From positions 1-64,000 of the IMG/VR virus record IMGVR_UViG_3300020578_000037: a DNA stretch of 64,000 bases; one strand, written 5' to 3'. The notes below the pieces were generated by a model. The model was not told the origin of the DNA and did no database searches. It was given only the letters and a program-made list of their open reading frames with translations. Source of the stretch: a virus. Position 1 is the first letter of the stretch. Every line of letters begins with the position of its first letter. The translations under genes and the position numbers were made by a program. Below are positions 47,291 through 55,852 of this stretch, piece by piece.

Positions 47291-49582
47291 TTACGATACA
47301 ATCTCCTGGAAGTTTGTACCTGTTCTAGTTGCATAGAAGTTGCAAAGTATGAATTCCGCGGCTCTTACAGGCTTTACATAGATATCAATGACAATGGTAT
47401 TGTCATCAATAATAGCTGATGTGTTGTTTCTTTCATCGCAGATAATTAGATAATCGTAAATGCCTTGTGTATTTTTAGCATTATCAAATATTGGTGTAAT
47501 ACTATTGATAATCTGCGTCCTTGTAAAGAGTGTATTGGGTTCAAATACGAAATACTTTAATGTATCTCTTGTAGCTGTCTCAAGATTTAAGAAAAGACGG
47601 CGAACATTGATTCTATCAAATGCGCTTGGTTTTTTCTGTAACGTCTTTTGACCGAAGATAACAAATCCTTCTGCAGGGAAAAACGCTACAGGGTTTAAGT
47701 TGATCTTATAGAGTTGATCGCGCTGTTTTTGTTTTGGATAAATGCCTATATCTGTTACTCCTGTAAGAACACCTCTTGTAAAGCCTGCAGGGGCATACCA
47801 GGGTTGGAAGTTGTTGTCTGTATTAGCCATTGCAGTTGCTGCAAAGCCTGAGAATGGAACCCAGACTTGCTGATTCGATGCAACGTCAGCTACTTTAGCA
47901 ACATTTGCAAATGCGCAAGCGTAGCTTGAATTAATACCCATAAACTGATTCTTTAATGGCCAGTAAATGTCATTTGAGAACGTCTTGCTAGCAAGATCTA
48001 GTGTTTTAATGTTTGATCCTTGAACAAATATATTTGTAATAGCATCAGCAATGAAAAGATGATCTTTTCTATTAAGAGCTAGATTCAAGAATACATTAGC
48101 AACAGCATTATATTTGCTAACCGCATCAGGAACGACTGATGGGTTTTGTACAGCAAGAGATTCAACCATGCTATCATAAGGAACTGTATCATCAAAATAA
48201 CCATTGGTTAAAGGGTTGAATGAATTGACATATACAGTACCCAATCCTGCTTCTAAAGTTACATTAATTGGATATAGATCAACGTTATTAAGCTTATCTG
48301 TAGCTAATTGAAGTTTGGCGGGTATATTACCGATTACTTTAGTTGTAAGATCGGTGCTTGTATAATCACCCAAGGCAAATAAAGCGCTTGTAGTACCTAG
48401 ATCGTCAAGCATTGTTCTGACTGCTCCTGAAGGGGCACCAACACGCGTTTCATACTGTGATGATGTTTCACCTGCTAAAGGTAAATACATTGGCTCGCTT
48501 AATAAACGAGCTTTCTTTGTAGGTACACCACTTAAATCAAGCCATGTTGTCCCATTTTTATTAGAGATAGCAGGGTGTACAACAACAGTAACATTTGTTG
48601 ATGTTGCGTTTGCTTGTTCAATTGAAAAGCTTACGGGCGGACCACCGTTGGTGCTATTAATTTGTCTGTTAGCATCAAGAGAGCCTGTATAGCCTTCTTG
48701 TAGTACAAAATCTAGCGCAATTGTATCTGGTGAAAACACCGATTGACGTAATTTAAATACCCCTAAAGTAACTGTATCGTCGAACTGATTTGATGAAATA
48801 TCAAATGTAGGTATATTTTCAACAACTTCTGATACGCTTCCCTGTAAACCTGTTGATGTTGCGCTTAGCGCAAAATTTAATCTTACGTCAGGTATATTAA
48901 CATAATCAGAGCCGTAGATCGAAGCTTGTGTTGAATTAATGGATAGTACTTGATTAAAATCGTTAAAAGATGTTGCGGGGTTGAGGTTTAAGTTATCTAT
49001 TGCACCGATGTAAGTACCCTCAAATTTTGTATTGATGGAAGATTGTGATTTATTAAGAACAATCATACCAGCAGCGCTTAGTGATGAGACATTATTAAAT
49101 GTCTTTCTGCCGTCAGTATCGTTAGCCCATGAAAAACCATCACCACGTAAAATTGAAAGATATTCAGACTGAGTCAATTTTAAGTGTGTAGGGCTTCCAA
49201 AAAAGTAAGAGCTGTTAGCTAGATTTAATTCTGTTGTAACTGTACCGCTTACATAAGCTTGTACCGGGTAAACTAATGCGCTATAATCATCAGATGTATC
49301 AATTCCGGTCCCTGCGCCATAAGGTAGTCTGTAAACTAGTAGGTTAGCAGCGGTTCCGAGAACTGCTTTAACTGAATGATAAAAATAACGTTCAGCAGCA
49401 TTTGAAGGTATACCGAAAATTTGCTCGAACTCAGATAATGAAGTAATGCTAATTACTTCGGAAGTAGGTCCTTTTGATGCGAATCCTGTAACTAATATTG
49501 TAGTTGAAGGTGTTCCAACGCTTCTTAATGAAAGATCTATTTCTTGAATTACAACTCCAGGGCTTTGAATTGTGCGTGCCAT
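47291..49582 (-). CDS. 18: Tail sheath protein gp18
   Basis: 763 residues (T4 gp18 is 659). MARTIQSPGVVIQEIDLSLR at the N-terminus is the classic sheath start. Conserved C-terminal parts: NVRRLFLNLETATRDTLKYF then VFEPNTLFTRTQI and FILCNFYATRTGTNFQEIVS, which form the inner domain that links subunits and drives contraction. The extra length is in the central outer domain (about 120-420), which is exposed and variable in this family. Codon use looks less extreme in A+T than in neighbouring genes, as expected of a highly expressed gene. Confidence 0.95.
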   Translation of the reverse strand: MARTIQSPGVVIQEIDLSLRSVGTPSTTILVTGFASKGPTSEVISITSLSEFEQIFGIPSNAAERYFYHSVKAVLGTAANLLVYRLPYGAGTGIDTSDDYSALVYPVQAYVSGTVTTELNLANSSYFFGSPTHLKLTQSEYLSILRGDGFSWANDTDGRKTFNNVSSLSAAGMIVLNKSQSSINTKFEGTYIGAIDNLNLNPATSFNDFNQVLSINSTQASIYGSDYVNIPDVRLNFALSATSTGLQGSVSEVVENIPTFDISSNQFDDTVTLGVFKLRQSVFSPDTIALDFVLQEGYTGSLDANRQINSTNGGPPVSFSIEQANATSTNVTVVVHPAISNKNGTTWLDLSGVPTKKARLLSEPMYLPLAGETSSQYETRVGAPSGAVRTMLDDLGTTSALFALGDYTSTDLTTKVIGNIPAKLQLATDKLNNVDLYPINVTLEAGLGTVYVNSFNPLTNGYFDDTVPYDSMVESLAVQNPSVVPDAVSKYNAVANVFLNLALNRKDHLFIADAITNIFVQGSNIKTLDLASKTFSNDIYWPLKNQFMGINSSYACAFANVAKVADVASNQQVWVPFSGFAATAMANTDNNFQPWYAPAGFTRGVLTGVTDIGIYPKQKQRDQLYKINLNPVAFFPAEGFVIFGQKTLQKKPSAFDRINVRRLFLNLETATRDTLKYFVFEPNTLFTRTQIINSITPIFDNAKNTQGIYDYLIICDERNNTSAIIDDNTIVIDIYVKPVRAAEFILCNFYATRTGTNFQEIVS

Positions 49583-49588
49583 ATAAAG

Positions 49589-49596
49589 TATTTATG
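49589..49596 (-). promoter_or_regulatory. Late promoter-like element CATAAATA
   Basis: Six bases before the sheath ATG; seven of eight match to the T4 late core. Confidence 0.62.
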
Positions 49597-49623
49597 TTTT
49601 TTAGGATAAAACTTTTTATTTTT

Positions 49624-50247
49624 TTACAAACTATCTGTCTGATTTACCATTAAAACTTCTAATTGAGAGTAATTAAAAGAAAAGTTTGTTTCGATTTCGC
49701 CATGATCTCTATTATTAAAGTCAATGCCACCTAATGCTGTTGGAAAAGCGTTAATGTATTTAAATTCAAGTGTTCTTTTGTCGTATTCGTCTAGAGCAAA
49801 TATTGAAAAGTTAGCTCTATATTGAAGATAGTCAGCTCCTGCTAAATTAGCTTTATTTGCAGGTGTACTCTTGATAAGATTGTCCTGATCAAATGCACCT
49901 GTCCTTACATTGTTTAGAATGTCTAGCCATTTGTATATAATCCAGTAATTATTAAATCTATTATCTACAGTAAAATTTACGGTTACAGTTGGATAAGGCT
50001 CGCGTGAATAACTTGAACTTACTAAAGTCTGACCTGCATAACGAACATTAACAGGTAATACTTCTATAGTAGGTACAATAATGCCATAAACAGAAAATTG
50101 AAGAGCATCAGGTATTACCTTTTCATTATTACGCTCAAACTTAGTAGATATATCCTTTAAGCATTTTGGTAGATTAAGAATAAATAAAAATTTATCTTTT
50201 CTAGATTTATTAAATGGGCTTTGAGTATAATTTTCTAAATTAGCCAT
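49624..50247 (-). CDS. Tube-fold tail protein between terminase and sheath
   Basis: 207 residues. KDKFLFILNLPKCLKDIST, PDALQFSVYGIIVPTIEVLP, VNVRYAGQTLVSSSYSREPY, PTVTVNFTVDNRFNNYWIIY. The pattern is that of the tube/gp19-like fold (strand, loop, YAGxT.., aromatic strand, helix KWLDILNNV). T4 has no tube paralogue here, so this is an added tail protein, perhaps a tube terminator or a neck-proximal tube ring. The start is three bases after the terminase stop. Confidence 0.65.
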   Translation of the reverse strand: MANLENYTQSPFNKSRKDKFLFILNLPKCLKDISTKFERNNEKVIPDALQFSVYGIIVPTIEVLPVNVRYAGQTLVSSSYSREPYPTVTVNFTVDNRFNNYWIIYKWLDILNNVRTGAFDQDNLIKSTPANKANLAGADYLQYRANFSIFALDEYDKRTLEFKYINAFPTALGGIDFNNRDHGEIETNFSFNYSQLEVLMVNQTDSL

Positions 50248-50250
50248 ATA

Positions 50251-51963
50251 TTAATTTAATCTTCTCCATCCTTGTGATTCTAATTCTATAATATCATCAG
50301 ATGTAGAGTTTGAAAGATTTTGAGGTATTATAATTGGCATGGGTCTTATACCTTCTTCAGTTAGTTTTTCATTGCTGTAAATAGAGGTGGGGTTAAGAAA
50401 ATATTTTATACCATAATCAAGTGATTTTATTTTTAATGGTTTTTTATTTTGATCAAATTGCTCAATTTCAAAATGTTTTTCAACGAGTTCATTTTCTAAT
50501 ATCATTAATGCCCATATTAAGCTCATCACTCTATCATCCCAGCTGTCAGCACCGGGTTTTGCAGCCCATGTACCGTTAGGATATCTTACAAAGTTTTTTA
50601 ATTCATTTAATGTTTTTAAATCTCTGATTTTTACTGATTTGACTTCGTTTATCCAATAGCGCATATTAATAACGCCTTTGTATTTTGAATTAGTATGTGC
50701 TAATACACCTAGTTTGTTGAATACTGTACCGCCGATTTTAGGTCCGTAGGAAACAATATTTTCATATGAATGTATATTTCTTAATGAATCGACGACTTGT
50801 GCCCCGCAATTATTTCTCTCAATAAGAGCAAGAGGAGATCCCCAATGTTGTAATATTTCATGCAACTTAGCGGTAAAATTATAAGGGCTTATCATTCTAT
50901 TATGGTATGTTGCAACTTGCTTTATTTCACGAAGATTTGTCATATCTAAAATCTGAATCACGCTTGCTGCTTGGCTAACCCCCTCACTTATGTCTACCCC
51001 TGCAACATAAATTTTTTCTTTATCGGGCTCTTCCCAAAGCAAGTAATGACCTTCATCAAAAACAAATTTTGGTTCAGTGCAATCGGATTTCATTTCTTCA
51101 AATAATTTTTCATCTAACGCGCTCTCGCCTGTCTGTAAAAAGACGTTACCGAATTCTTGATCAAATGCATCTTTACTGCCTAGTGTTCTAATTGTATCTT
51201 CTTTCCACTTCTCATCACGCCCGGGAAATTCCCACCAATCTACTTTTTCAGCATGCCAGTTATTCTTTTTTTCAACCGCACCAGAATAAAGTTCATGAAA
51301 TAAATTACCTGTTCCATTGGGAGTACTTGCAATAAAGATTTTTGATTTTTTAGAAGAAGAAATGATAGGGTATACAGAGTTCCAAAAGTCCATGACTAAA
51401 TGATTATCAATAAATGCAAGCTCGTCCAAAATAAGAACATTACAGCTATCACCTCTACCTGCATCACTGCTTGTCGTCGAAATACCTATGCTAGATCCGT
51501 TTCCTAGTGACATCGATGTTTTACCGTATTCTACTGTTCCCGGTTTAAGGTAATTAGGTAGTTTTTCATAAGCTAATCTAACTCTCTTAAAAATATTAAT
51601 AGCGGTTTGCTCTTTGTTGGCTACTATAAGAATACGTTGATCTTCAAAAAAACAAGATATCCATAATGCATAAATGGTCATTAATGTGGTTTTGCCTATC
51701 TGTCTTGATGCTAAAAGAACGACAAACCTTTCATCTCTAAGACTTCTCAAAATCTTTTTTTGATAATTATGAAGTTTTATCTTCATTTTACCTTGATCTA
51801 AATTAGTAATAAAGAAGAATGTTTCTGCAAAATAAATTATATTTTTTCTGCATTTAGCTATATCTTCAACCCATTCCGGATGATCTTCGTAATTAAAAAC
51901 TGCCTCGGTTGTAGGTAGATTTTGATTACCCAAATAAAATTGCTTTTCATGTTTTTTAGGCAT
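50251..51963 (-). CDS. 17: Terminase large subunit gp17
   Basis: 570 residues (T4 gp17 is 610). ATPase domain: Walker A LLASRQIGKTT (83-93), Walker B VLILDELAFID (176-186), and coupling motif FIASTPNGTGN. The nuclease domain begins near 325 with AGVDISEG, followed by ALIERNNCGAQVVDSL and the last acidic pair in PGADSWDDRVMSLIWA. It pumps DNA into the prohead and cuts the concatemer. It starts a long leftward run that includes sheath and tube. Its ATG is 20 bases from a divergent plus-strand gene. Confidence 0.96.
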   Translation of the reverse strand: MPKKHEKQFYLGNQNLPTTEAVFNYEDHPEWVEDIAKCRKNIIYFAETFFFITNLDQGKMKIKLHNYQKKILRSLRDERFVVLLASRQIGKTTLMTIYALWISCFFEDQRILIVANKEQTAINIFKRVRLAYEKLPNYLKPGTVEYGKTSMSLGNGSSIGISTTSSDAGRGDSCNVLILDELAFIDNHLVMDFWNSVYPIISSSKKSKIFIASTPNGTGNLFHELYSGAVEKKNNWHAEKVDWWEFPGRDEKWKEDTIRTLGSKDAFDQEFGNVFLQTGESALDEKLFEEMKSDCTEPKFVFDEGHYLLWEEPDKEKIYVAGVDISEGVSQAASVIQILDMTNLREIKQVATYHNRMISPYNFTAKLHEILQHWGSPLALIERNNCGAQVVDSLRNIHSYENIVSYGPKIGGTVFNKLGVLAHTNSKYKGVINMRYWINEVKSVKIRDLKTLNELKNFVRYPNGTWAAKPGADSWDDRVMSLIWALMILENELVEKHFEIEQFDQNKKPLKIKSLDYGIKYFLNPTSIYSNEKLTEEGIRPMPIIIPQNLSNSTSDDIIELESQGWRRLN

Positions 51964-51969
51964 AAATCT

Positions 51970-51977
51970 AATAAATA
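51970..51977 (+). promoter_or_regulatory. Late promoter-like element AATAAATA
   Basis: Six bases before ATG 51984. It sits in the 20-base gap between the two divergent start codons. Confidence 0.55.
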
Positions 51978-51983
51978 CTTAAT

Positions 51984-52901
51984 ATGAACGGCACAAGAAC
52001 ACTAGTAGAAATGGGTAATTTCTATGAAAAGCGTGTAATTGAAGAAAAGAAGTCGGTTTTCCCTCCTAAGGATACTTTTAAATTAGCAGATTCTAAAAAA
52101 CCTGAAGAGGCACAAGCAGATAAAAAAGCTTTTGTAAAAAATACGGGTCCAGAAAATGCTCAAGGTGTTAATAAAGACATAATAGACACCAAAGATAAAA
52201 AAATTGCTAAAAAAGAAAACTTTTTTGAACCTGAAAAATTCTCTCAAAATCTTGAAAAAACTGAAACACAAACAATAAATACTTTTATGAGTAAATCTAT
52301 TTTTGACAAGTTGTATGAGGACGTAATGTCCGGTGCACCTGAGGATCTTGAAGCACACGACGCCGAAGCTCTCGGTTTGCCTGGTGATAAAGAAGAAGGT
52401 GCTGGTGAAGAAGTAACATTCACTCTACCTCGTGATGTTGCACAGAAGCTTTGCGACGTTCTTCAGGCTGCTATAGGTGAAGAAGAAGCAGGTGATGAAG
52501 ATAGCGGTGAAGAATCTTCAGCTGGTTCAGAAGAAGCTTCCTCTGATGAAGCTAACGAAGAGAACGCTGAAGAAAAGAAAGACGAAAAGAAAGACGAGAA
52601 AAAAGACGAAGACAATCAAGAAGTTGCCAAAGAAGGCACAGAATTGAAAGAACTTCCCTCGTCAGCTGGCCAGAGTCTACAAAAGAAAGATAATAAGGTC
52701 GGCGATGTAACGAAAAGTTTAACTTCCAGTGGTTCTGGTGATGGTAAAGTCACAGATAAAGTTGGAAATGATGGTGAGAAGGGTCATGCCCTAGTAGGTG
52801 CTGGTGTAAAAGGTGGTGCACCAACATCTCCTAAAGGCAAGGCTAATGTAGTTAACAGCAAGACATCAAAAGTAGGTGCTTATCTTGCTGGTCTAAAATA
52901 A
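51984..52901 (+). CDS. Highly acidic protein, possible prohead core/scaffold component
   Basis: 305 residues. The N-terminal half is Lys-rich and polar. KSIFDKLYEDVMSGAPEDLE (about 103-122) is a conserved-looking helix, followed by VTFTLPRDVAQKLCDVLQAA. Residues ~165-215 are almost entirely Glu, Asp, Ser, Ala and Lys, with KKDEKKDEKKDE units. The Gly/Lys/Ser-rich end finishes VGAYLAGLK. Extreme acidity with coiled segments is typical of T4-like prohead core proteins, but no catalytic or protease-site motif proves this. It is followed by a strong terminator. Confidence 0.6.
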   Translation: MNGTRTLVEMGNFYEKRVIEEKKSVFPPKDTFKLADSKKPEEAQADKKAFVKNTGPENAQGVNKDIIDTKDKKIAKKENFFEPEKFSQNLEKTETQTINTFMSKSIFDKLYEDVMSGAPEDLEAHDAEALGLPGDKEEGAGEEVTFTLPRDVAQKLCDVLQAAIGEEEAGDEDSGEESSAGSEEASSDEANEENAEEKKDEKKDEKKDEDNQEVAKEGTELKELPSSAGQSLQKKDNKVGDVTKSLTSSGSGDGKVTDKVGNDGEKGHALVGAGVKGGAPTSPKGKANVVNSKTSKVGAYLAGLK

Positions 52902-52929
52902 CATACAATAGTCAAAAATAGTAAAAATT

Positions 52930-52961
52930 GGGCCTTAATTTAAATTAAGGCCCTTTTTTTT
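52930..52961 (+). terminator. Rho-independent terminator
   Basis: A perfect 24-base palindrome (52930-52953; GGGCCTTAATTT and its complement) is followed by eight T (52954-52961). Upstream A-runs are short, so it acts mainly on plus-strand transcripts. It ends the message of the acidic protein. The next gene has its own late-type box immediately downstream. Confidence 0.9.
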
Positions 52962-52962
52962 G

Positions 52963-52970
52963 CTTAAATA
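52963..52970 (+). promoter_or_regulatory. Late promoter-like element CTTAAATA
   Basis: Five bases before ATG 52976 and two bases after the terminator T-run, so it restarts transcription for the next two genes. Confidence 0.6.
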
Positions 52971-52975
52971 TCTAT

Positions 52976-53317
52976 ATGACGTTTAGAGATTTTTTTGGAA
53001 AGCAGTCCGTTAAAGGAAAAAATATAGGTACTAAGAAGCGTCATATGCATCCTGTATTAAGAGATGTATCTTCACACTCAAAGCATCCCGGGCGTGTTGT
53101 ACCACATATGCATAGAGCTAAGATGAATAATAGCAAAGTAGAGAGGCTTAAAAGAGTCAATACTGGAAGATATACAATTAATAAAAACGAATTAGTACAA
53201 ATAGAAAAAGAATACAATTTAAAATATGATTTTAAAACGCCTAAAGCTTTAGGTAATACGGGCATTATCTTAAAGCACGACCCGGTATTAGGAGTACCTG
53301 TAATAGAGAAAAAATGA
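52976..53317 (+). CDS. Small basic protein, unknown family
   Basis: 113 residues, rich in Lys, Arg and His (KKRHMHPVLRDVSSHSKHPG, VPHMHRAKMNNSKVERLKR). No Cys, no membrane segment. The C-terminal part (ALGNTGIILKHDPVLGVPVI) is less charged. Its stop overlaps the ATG of the gp14-like gene (ATGA), so they are co-translated. Late-type box upstream. Perhaps a nucleic-acid- or head-associated protein, on charge only. Confidence 0.6.
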   Translation: MTFRDFFGKQSVKGKNIGTKKRHMHPVLRDVSSHSKHPGRVVPHMHRAKMNNSKVERLKRVNTGRYTINKNELVQIEKEYNLKYDFKTPKALGNTGIILKHDPVLGVPVIEKK

Positions 53318-54039
53318 GTGTACAATATTATACAGGTAATAAAGACCCTAAAGTTTATCCTTTCTTTTTTGAAGATAATCCCTGCTTTAGATATACAGAT
53401 AAAGCAAAAAATAACTGTGAAAGAGAAACGATTTCAAACTACTGGAGAGAGCAAATTAACCTTTATGGGCAAAATGTAGGTTATATTGTTAATAATACAA
53501 CAACACTTAGTGCAGATATGCTTTATGGTGAGCAGCCTACACAGAGGTATTCACCACCTCAAAACCTTGTTATAGCAATTAATTTACAGGAAAATGCATT
53601 AATGTTAAGTAAGTTCGGTCTAGTTTCGGATGATGAGGTTACAGCCTTTGTACATATTAGTACATTTTATGCGGTATTTGGATCAGGCGCAGAGCCTAAA
53701 TCTGGCGACTTGTTTCAATTAGTAGAATACGGAAGTGATAGGCCTGGAGGTAGAAATGGTAATATATATGAAATAACTCAAAGACTTGATCAAGATATAG
53801 CGCAAATAAATCCTTTAGCAGGTCATTATGTTTGGTTAATTAAAGCTAAGCGTTTTGAATATTCTTTTGAGCCAGGAGTCGAGCAAGAAGCGCAAAACCA
53901 ACAAGTTTTTGATGATACAAAAAATACAACAGTATCAGGTGCAGATAAGCCTTATGCATTTACTGTTGATGATGCTTCGAAAGAAATATTTGATTACTCT
54001 AAAACAGATTATTCAAATATTTACGGCGGATATTACTAA
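53314..54039 (+). CDS. 14: Neck protein gp14-like
   Basis: 241 residues (T4 gp14 is 256). Follows the gp14 pattern: WREQINLYGQNVGYIVNNTT, then SADMLYGEQPTQRYSPPQNL, LMLSKFGLVSDDEVTAFVHI, PKSGDLFQLVEYG, and the strand YVWLIKAKRFEYSFEPGVEQ. In T4, gp13 and gp14 seal the filled head and accept the tail. Only gp14-like is seen here. It overlaps the basic protein gene by four bases and converges on a minus-strand gene with a shared CTAA. Confidence 0.75.
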   Translation: MSVQYYTGNKDPKVYPFFFEDNPCFRYTDKAKNNCERETISNYWREQINLYGQNVGYIVNNTTTLSADMLYGEQPTQRYSPPQNLVIAINLQENALMLSKFGLVSDDEVTAFVHISTFYAVFGSGAEPKSGDLFQLVEYGSDRPGGRNGNIYEITQRLDQDIAQINPLAGHYVWLIKAKRFEYSFEPGVEQEAQNQQVFDDTKNTTVSGADKPYAFTVDDASKEIFDYSKTDYSNIYGGYY

Positions 54040-54320
54040 TTCTCTAAAGGGAAAGAAGCTTCTAAATTATCTGAGTAATAATTAGGTAAAATTTCTTTTC
54101 TTAAAATTGAAATAAATTTATCTCCTTCACTACAAGAATTAAAATTCATTTCTATTTTAGATTTATCACTGCCGTAAAACGTATAAACTACTTTATCGTC
54201 TTTCTTAGAGATGTTTATTAATGAATATAATATTCCTTGGTTAAAGCCTCTAGTATTTACTAAAGCTCCATAGCGCGCGCCAGGTATTATTGAAAAACAG
54301 GTTCCGATAATGTAGTGCAT
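54036..54320 (-). CDS. Small protein, unknown
   Basis: 94 residues (MHYIIGTCFSIIPGARYGAL... to LEASFPLEN). Probably mixed alpha/beta: GILYSLINISKKDDKVVYTF strand region and a C-terminal helix SEGDKFISILRKEIL. It overlaps the upstream gene by 34 bases in another frame. No family recognised. Last gene of a leftward cluster of small genes. Confidence 0.6.
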   Translation of the reverse strand: MHYIIGTCFSIIPGARYGALVNTRGFNQGILYSLINISKKDDKVVYTFYGSDKSKIEMNFNSCSEGDKFISILRKEILPNYYSDNLEASFPLEN

Positions 54321-54601
54321 TTATTACTTTTATTTAAGCTTATAGTAACATTATGCTCGTTTTGCATTACTTCATCTATCATAGATTCGAATCTTTCAAC
54401 AATATACTTTTGAAAGGCTAATGGCTTGACCCAATCTACTTCTTTACCGTTAAGATCCATTTTGAATTGATATGCTTTTCTGCTTATAATATCTAGCGCT
54501 TCAAGTAAGCAAAGCCATCTTGCATATTCTTCATTCTTAAGCTTATGGCTTTTACTCTTAGCTTCTACCGTTACATATTTTTTTAAAGGTTCCGATTGCA
54601 T
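54287..54601 (-). CDS. Small protein, unknown
   Basis: About 104 residues from ATG 54601 (MQSEPLKKYVTVEAKSKSHK). A longer frame opens at 54709 and another ATG is at 54634, but these would overlap the upstream gene by up to 152 bases and add a hydrophobic, unlikely segment. Helical centre (YARWLCLLEALDIISRKAYQ, VERFESMIDEVMQNEH). No family recognised. Start uncertain, since no Shine-Dalgarno or TAAATA box decides it. Confidence 0.55.
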   Translation of the reverse strand: MQSEPLKKYVTVEAKSKSHKLKNEEYARWLCLLEALDIISRKAYQFKMDLNGKEVDWVKPLAFQKYIVERFESMIDEVMQNEHNVTISLNKSNKCTTLSEPVFQ

Positions 54602-55016
54602 ATCCAAGAATAATAAGGGTAATATCTTTGACATCAAGCAAATTCTTATCTTTATTAAGTGTAGAAAGAATATTATATAAATATTCAACAACTGTAGATA
54701 TACCGACAACTAGTTGTTTGGTGTTGACTTTTATTTGAGATTTATATTCTTCATTAACATCGCTAGTAGTAAGAGTTTGATTCAAAATTTCGTTTAACAG
54801 ATTAATAAAATTTTTAATAATTTGTTTATCACTACTAACATTTGGTTGTAAGAAGGCTAAGCCTTTTTCAAAACTTGCTAATTGCTGTGTACTTAGTGAT
54901 TTTTTTATTAGAAGAACTATTTCATCTAATGGCATGGGGGGTATCTCATTCTTTATACTTAAAGAAGTAGACGGTACATCTGCAGTTAACTTAGCTATAC
55001 TTTCAGGTATTTCCAT
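54558..55016 (-). CDS. Small helical protein, unknown
   Basis: 152 residues, mostly amphipathic helix: LDEIVLLIKKSLSTQQLASF, IKNFINLLNEILNQTLT, KQLVVGISTVVEYLYNILST, and a C-terminal hydrophobic helix VKDITLIILGYAIGTFKK. No signal or metal motif. It overlaps the membrane protein gene upstream by 14 bases. Function not recognised. Confidence 0.6.
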   Translation of the reverse strand: MEIPESIAKLTADVPSTSLSIKNEIPPMPLDEIVLLIKKSLSTQQLASFEKGLAFLQPNVSSDKQIIKNFINLLNEILNQTLTTSDVNEEYKSQIKVNTKQLVVGISTVVEYLYNILSTLNKDKNLLDVKDITLIILGYAIGTFKKICNGRS

Positions 55017-55419
55017 TTGGGTTGGCTAATGTAGGTAAATCTGTAGTTACGGGCTCGGTTACTACAGCAGTCTCTGAATTTATTAATACACTAATAGTTT
55101 TCTTACAATCGCTGCATTTATAATAGTTAGGGGTATTTAAACGCACGGGAATAAAATCTTTAATTTTTTTAAAGCATGGGCATTCAACTTCTAGTCCTTG
55201 AAAAGATAATTCTTGTAGTCTTTCATTTTCTAGTTTTTTATTTTTTAAAGCGACAACGGCGTTGAGAATAGTACTAAAAGCAAAAAACCCTACATACTGA
55301 AAAGCGATACCAAATAAAACACCAATAAAAAAACTAAAGTTAAATGCATAGAATGCTGCCCCAAATAATATTGAAATGGCAATAAAAGGAATTAATTGAC
55401 TTATAAGTTTTTTAACCAC
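55003..55419 (-). CDS. Small inner-membrane protein with zinc-ribbon-like tail
   Basis: 138 residues, GTG start. Two adjacent hydrophobic segments (about 6-27 LISQLIPFIAISILFGAAFY and 28-52) form a helical hairpin. A charged coil (NKKLENERLQEL) follows, then a small domain with four Cys: VECPCFKKIKDF and YYKCSDCKKTIS. The paired CxC and CxxC could hold one zinc. The tail is disordered. A membrane-anchored zinc ribbon in a phage could act at the cell envelope (lysis control, exclusion) or tether replication; nothing here decides it. Confidence 0.6.
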   Translation of the reverse strand: MVKKLISQLIPFIAISILFGAAFYAFNFSFFIGVLFGIAFQYVGFFAFSTILNAVVALKNKKLENERLQELSFQGLEVECPCFKKIKDFIPVRLNTPNYYKCSDCKKTISVLINSETAVVTEPVTTDLPTLANPNGNT

Positions 55420-55432
55420 AACTTATTATATA

Positions 55433-55816
55433 CTATTCTTGCTTTTTTGCAACCGGCGTTTCAACGTTTTTAGCAATACTGTCTATGATTTGAACTATAT
55501 GTTCAAGCTTTTTGTAGATATCGATTACTTTTTCTTTTGCAAGTTCATTTTTCTTTATAACAGGGTTAGATAGTGCCATTTTAAAAAGTCTTTTAGAGTT
55601 TGTAGCATACAAGTATAATTGACCTATTTGTTCTATTACGTTGGGTAAAGGATATGGAAGTATTTTATCGGCCTTAGCAAAGTTAGGATTTTGATCTGTA
55701 GTTTTATTAAAAAGATCTCTTAATGTAACTTTTTGAGATGCAAGGTCTCTTGAAGCTATACCTGATACCCACTTATTAAATTGCATTACTTCTTCAAATA
55801 AAAGCTTTCGTTTCAC
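55433..55816 (-). CDS. Small helical protein, unknown
   Basis: 127 residues, GTG start supported by AATAAATA five bases upstream. Helices KRKLLFEEVMQFNKWVSGIA, NVIEQIGQLYLYATNSKRLF, DIYKKLEHIVQIIDSIAKNV. No family recognised. It heads the leftward cluster of five small genes and faces a divergent late gene only 36 bases away. Confidence 0.6.
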   Translation of the reverse strand: MKRKLLFEEVMQFNKWVSGIASRDLASQKVTLRDLFNKTTDQNPNFAKADKILPYPLPNVIEQIGQLYLYATNSKRLFKMALSNPVIKKNELAKEKVIDIYKKLEHIVQIIDSIAKNVETPVAKKQE

Positions 55817-55821
55817 TAAAT

Positions 55822-55829
55822 TATTTATT
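55822..55829 (-). promoter_or_regulatory. Late promoter-like element AATAAATA (leftward)
   Basis: Five bases before the GTG at 55816. Opposed to a rightward copy at 55838 in the same 36-base gap. Confidence 0.5.
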
Positions 55830-55837
55830 CATTTATT

Positions 55838-55845
55838 AATAAATA
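55838..55845 (+). promoter_or_regulatory. Late promoter-like element AATAAATA (rightward)
   Basis: Seven bases before ATG 55853. Confidence 0.5.
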
Positions 55846-55852
55846 ATAATAT

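Noticed and set aside
54602-54709. Longer start for the small gene ending at 54287
   Set aside because: The added residues are a hydrophobic stretch lying wholly inside the upstream gene in another frame; the ATG at 54601 gives a normal soluble protein.
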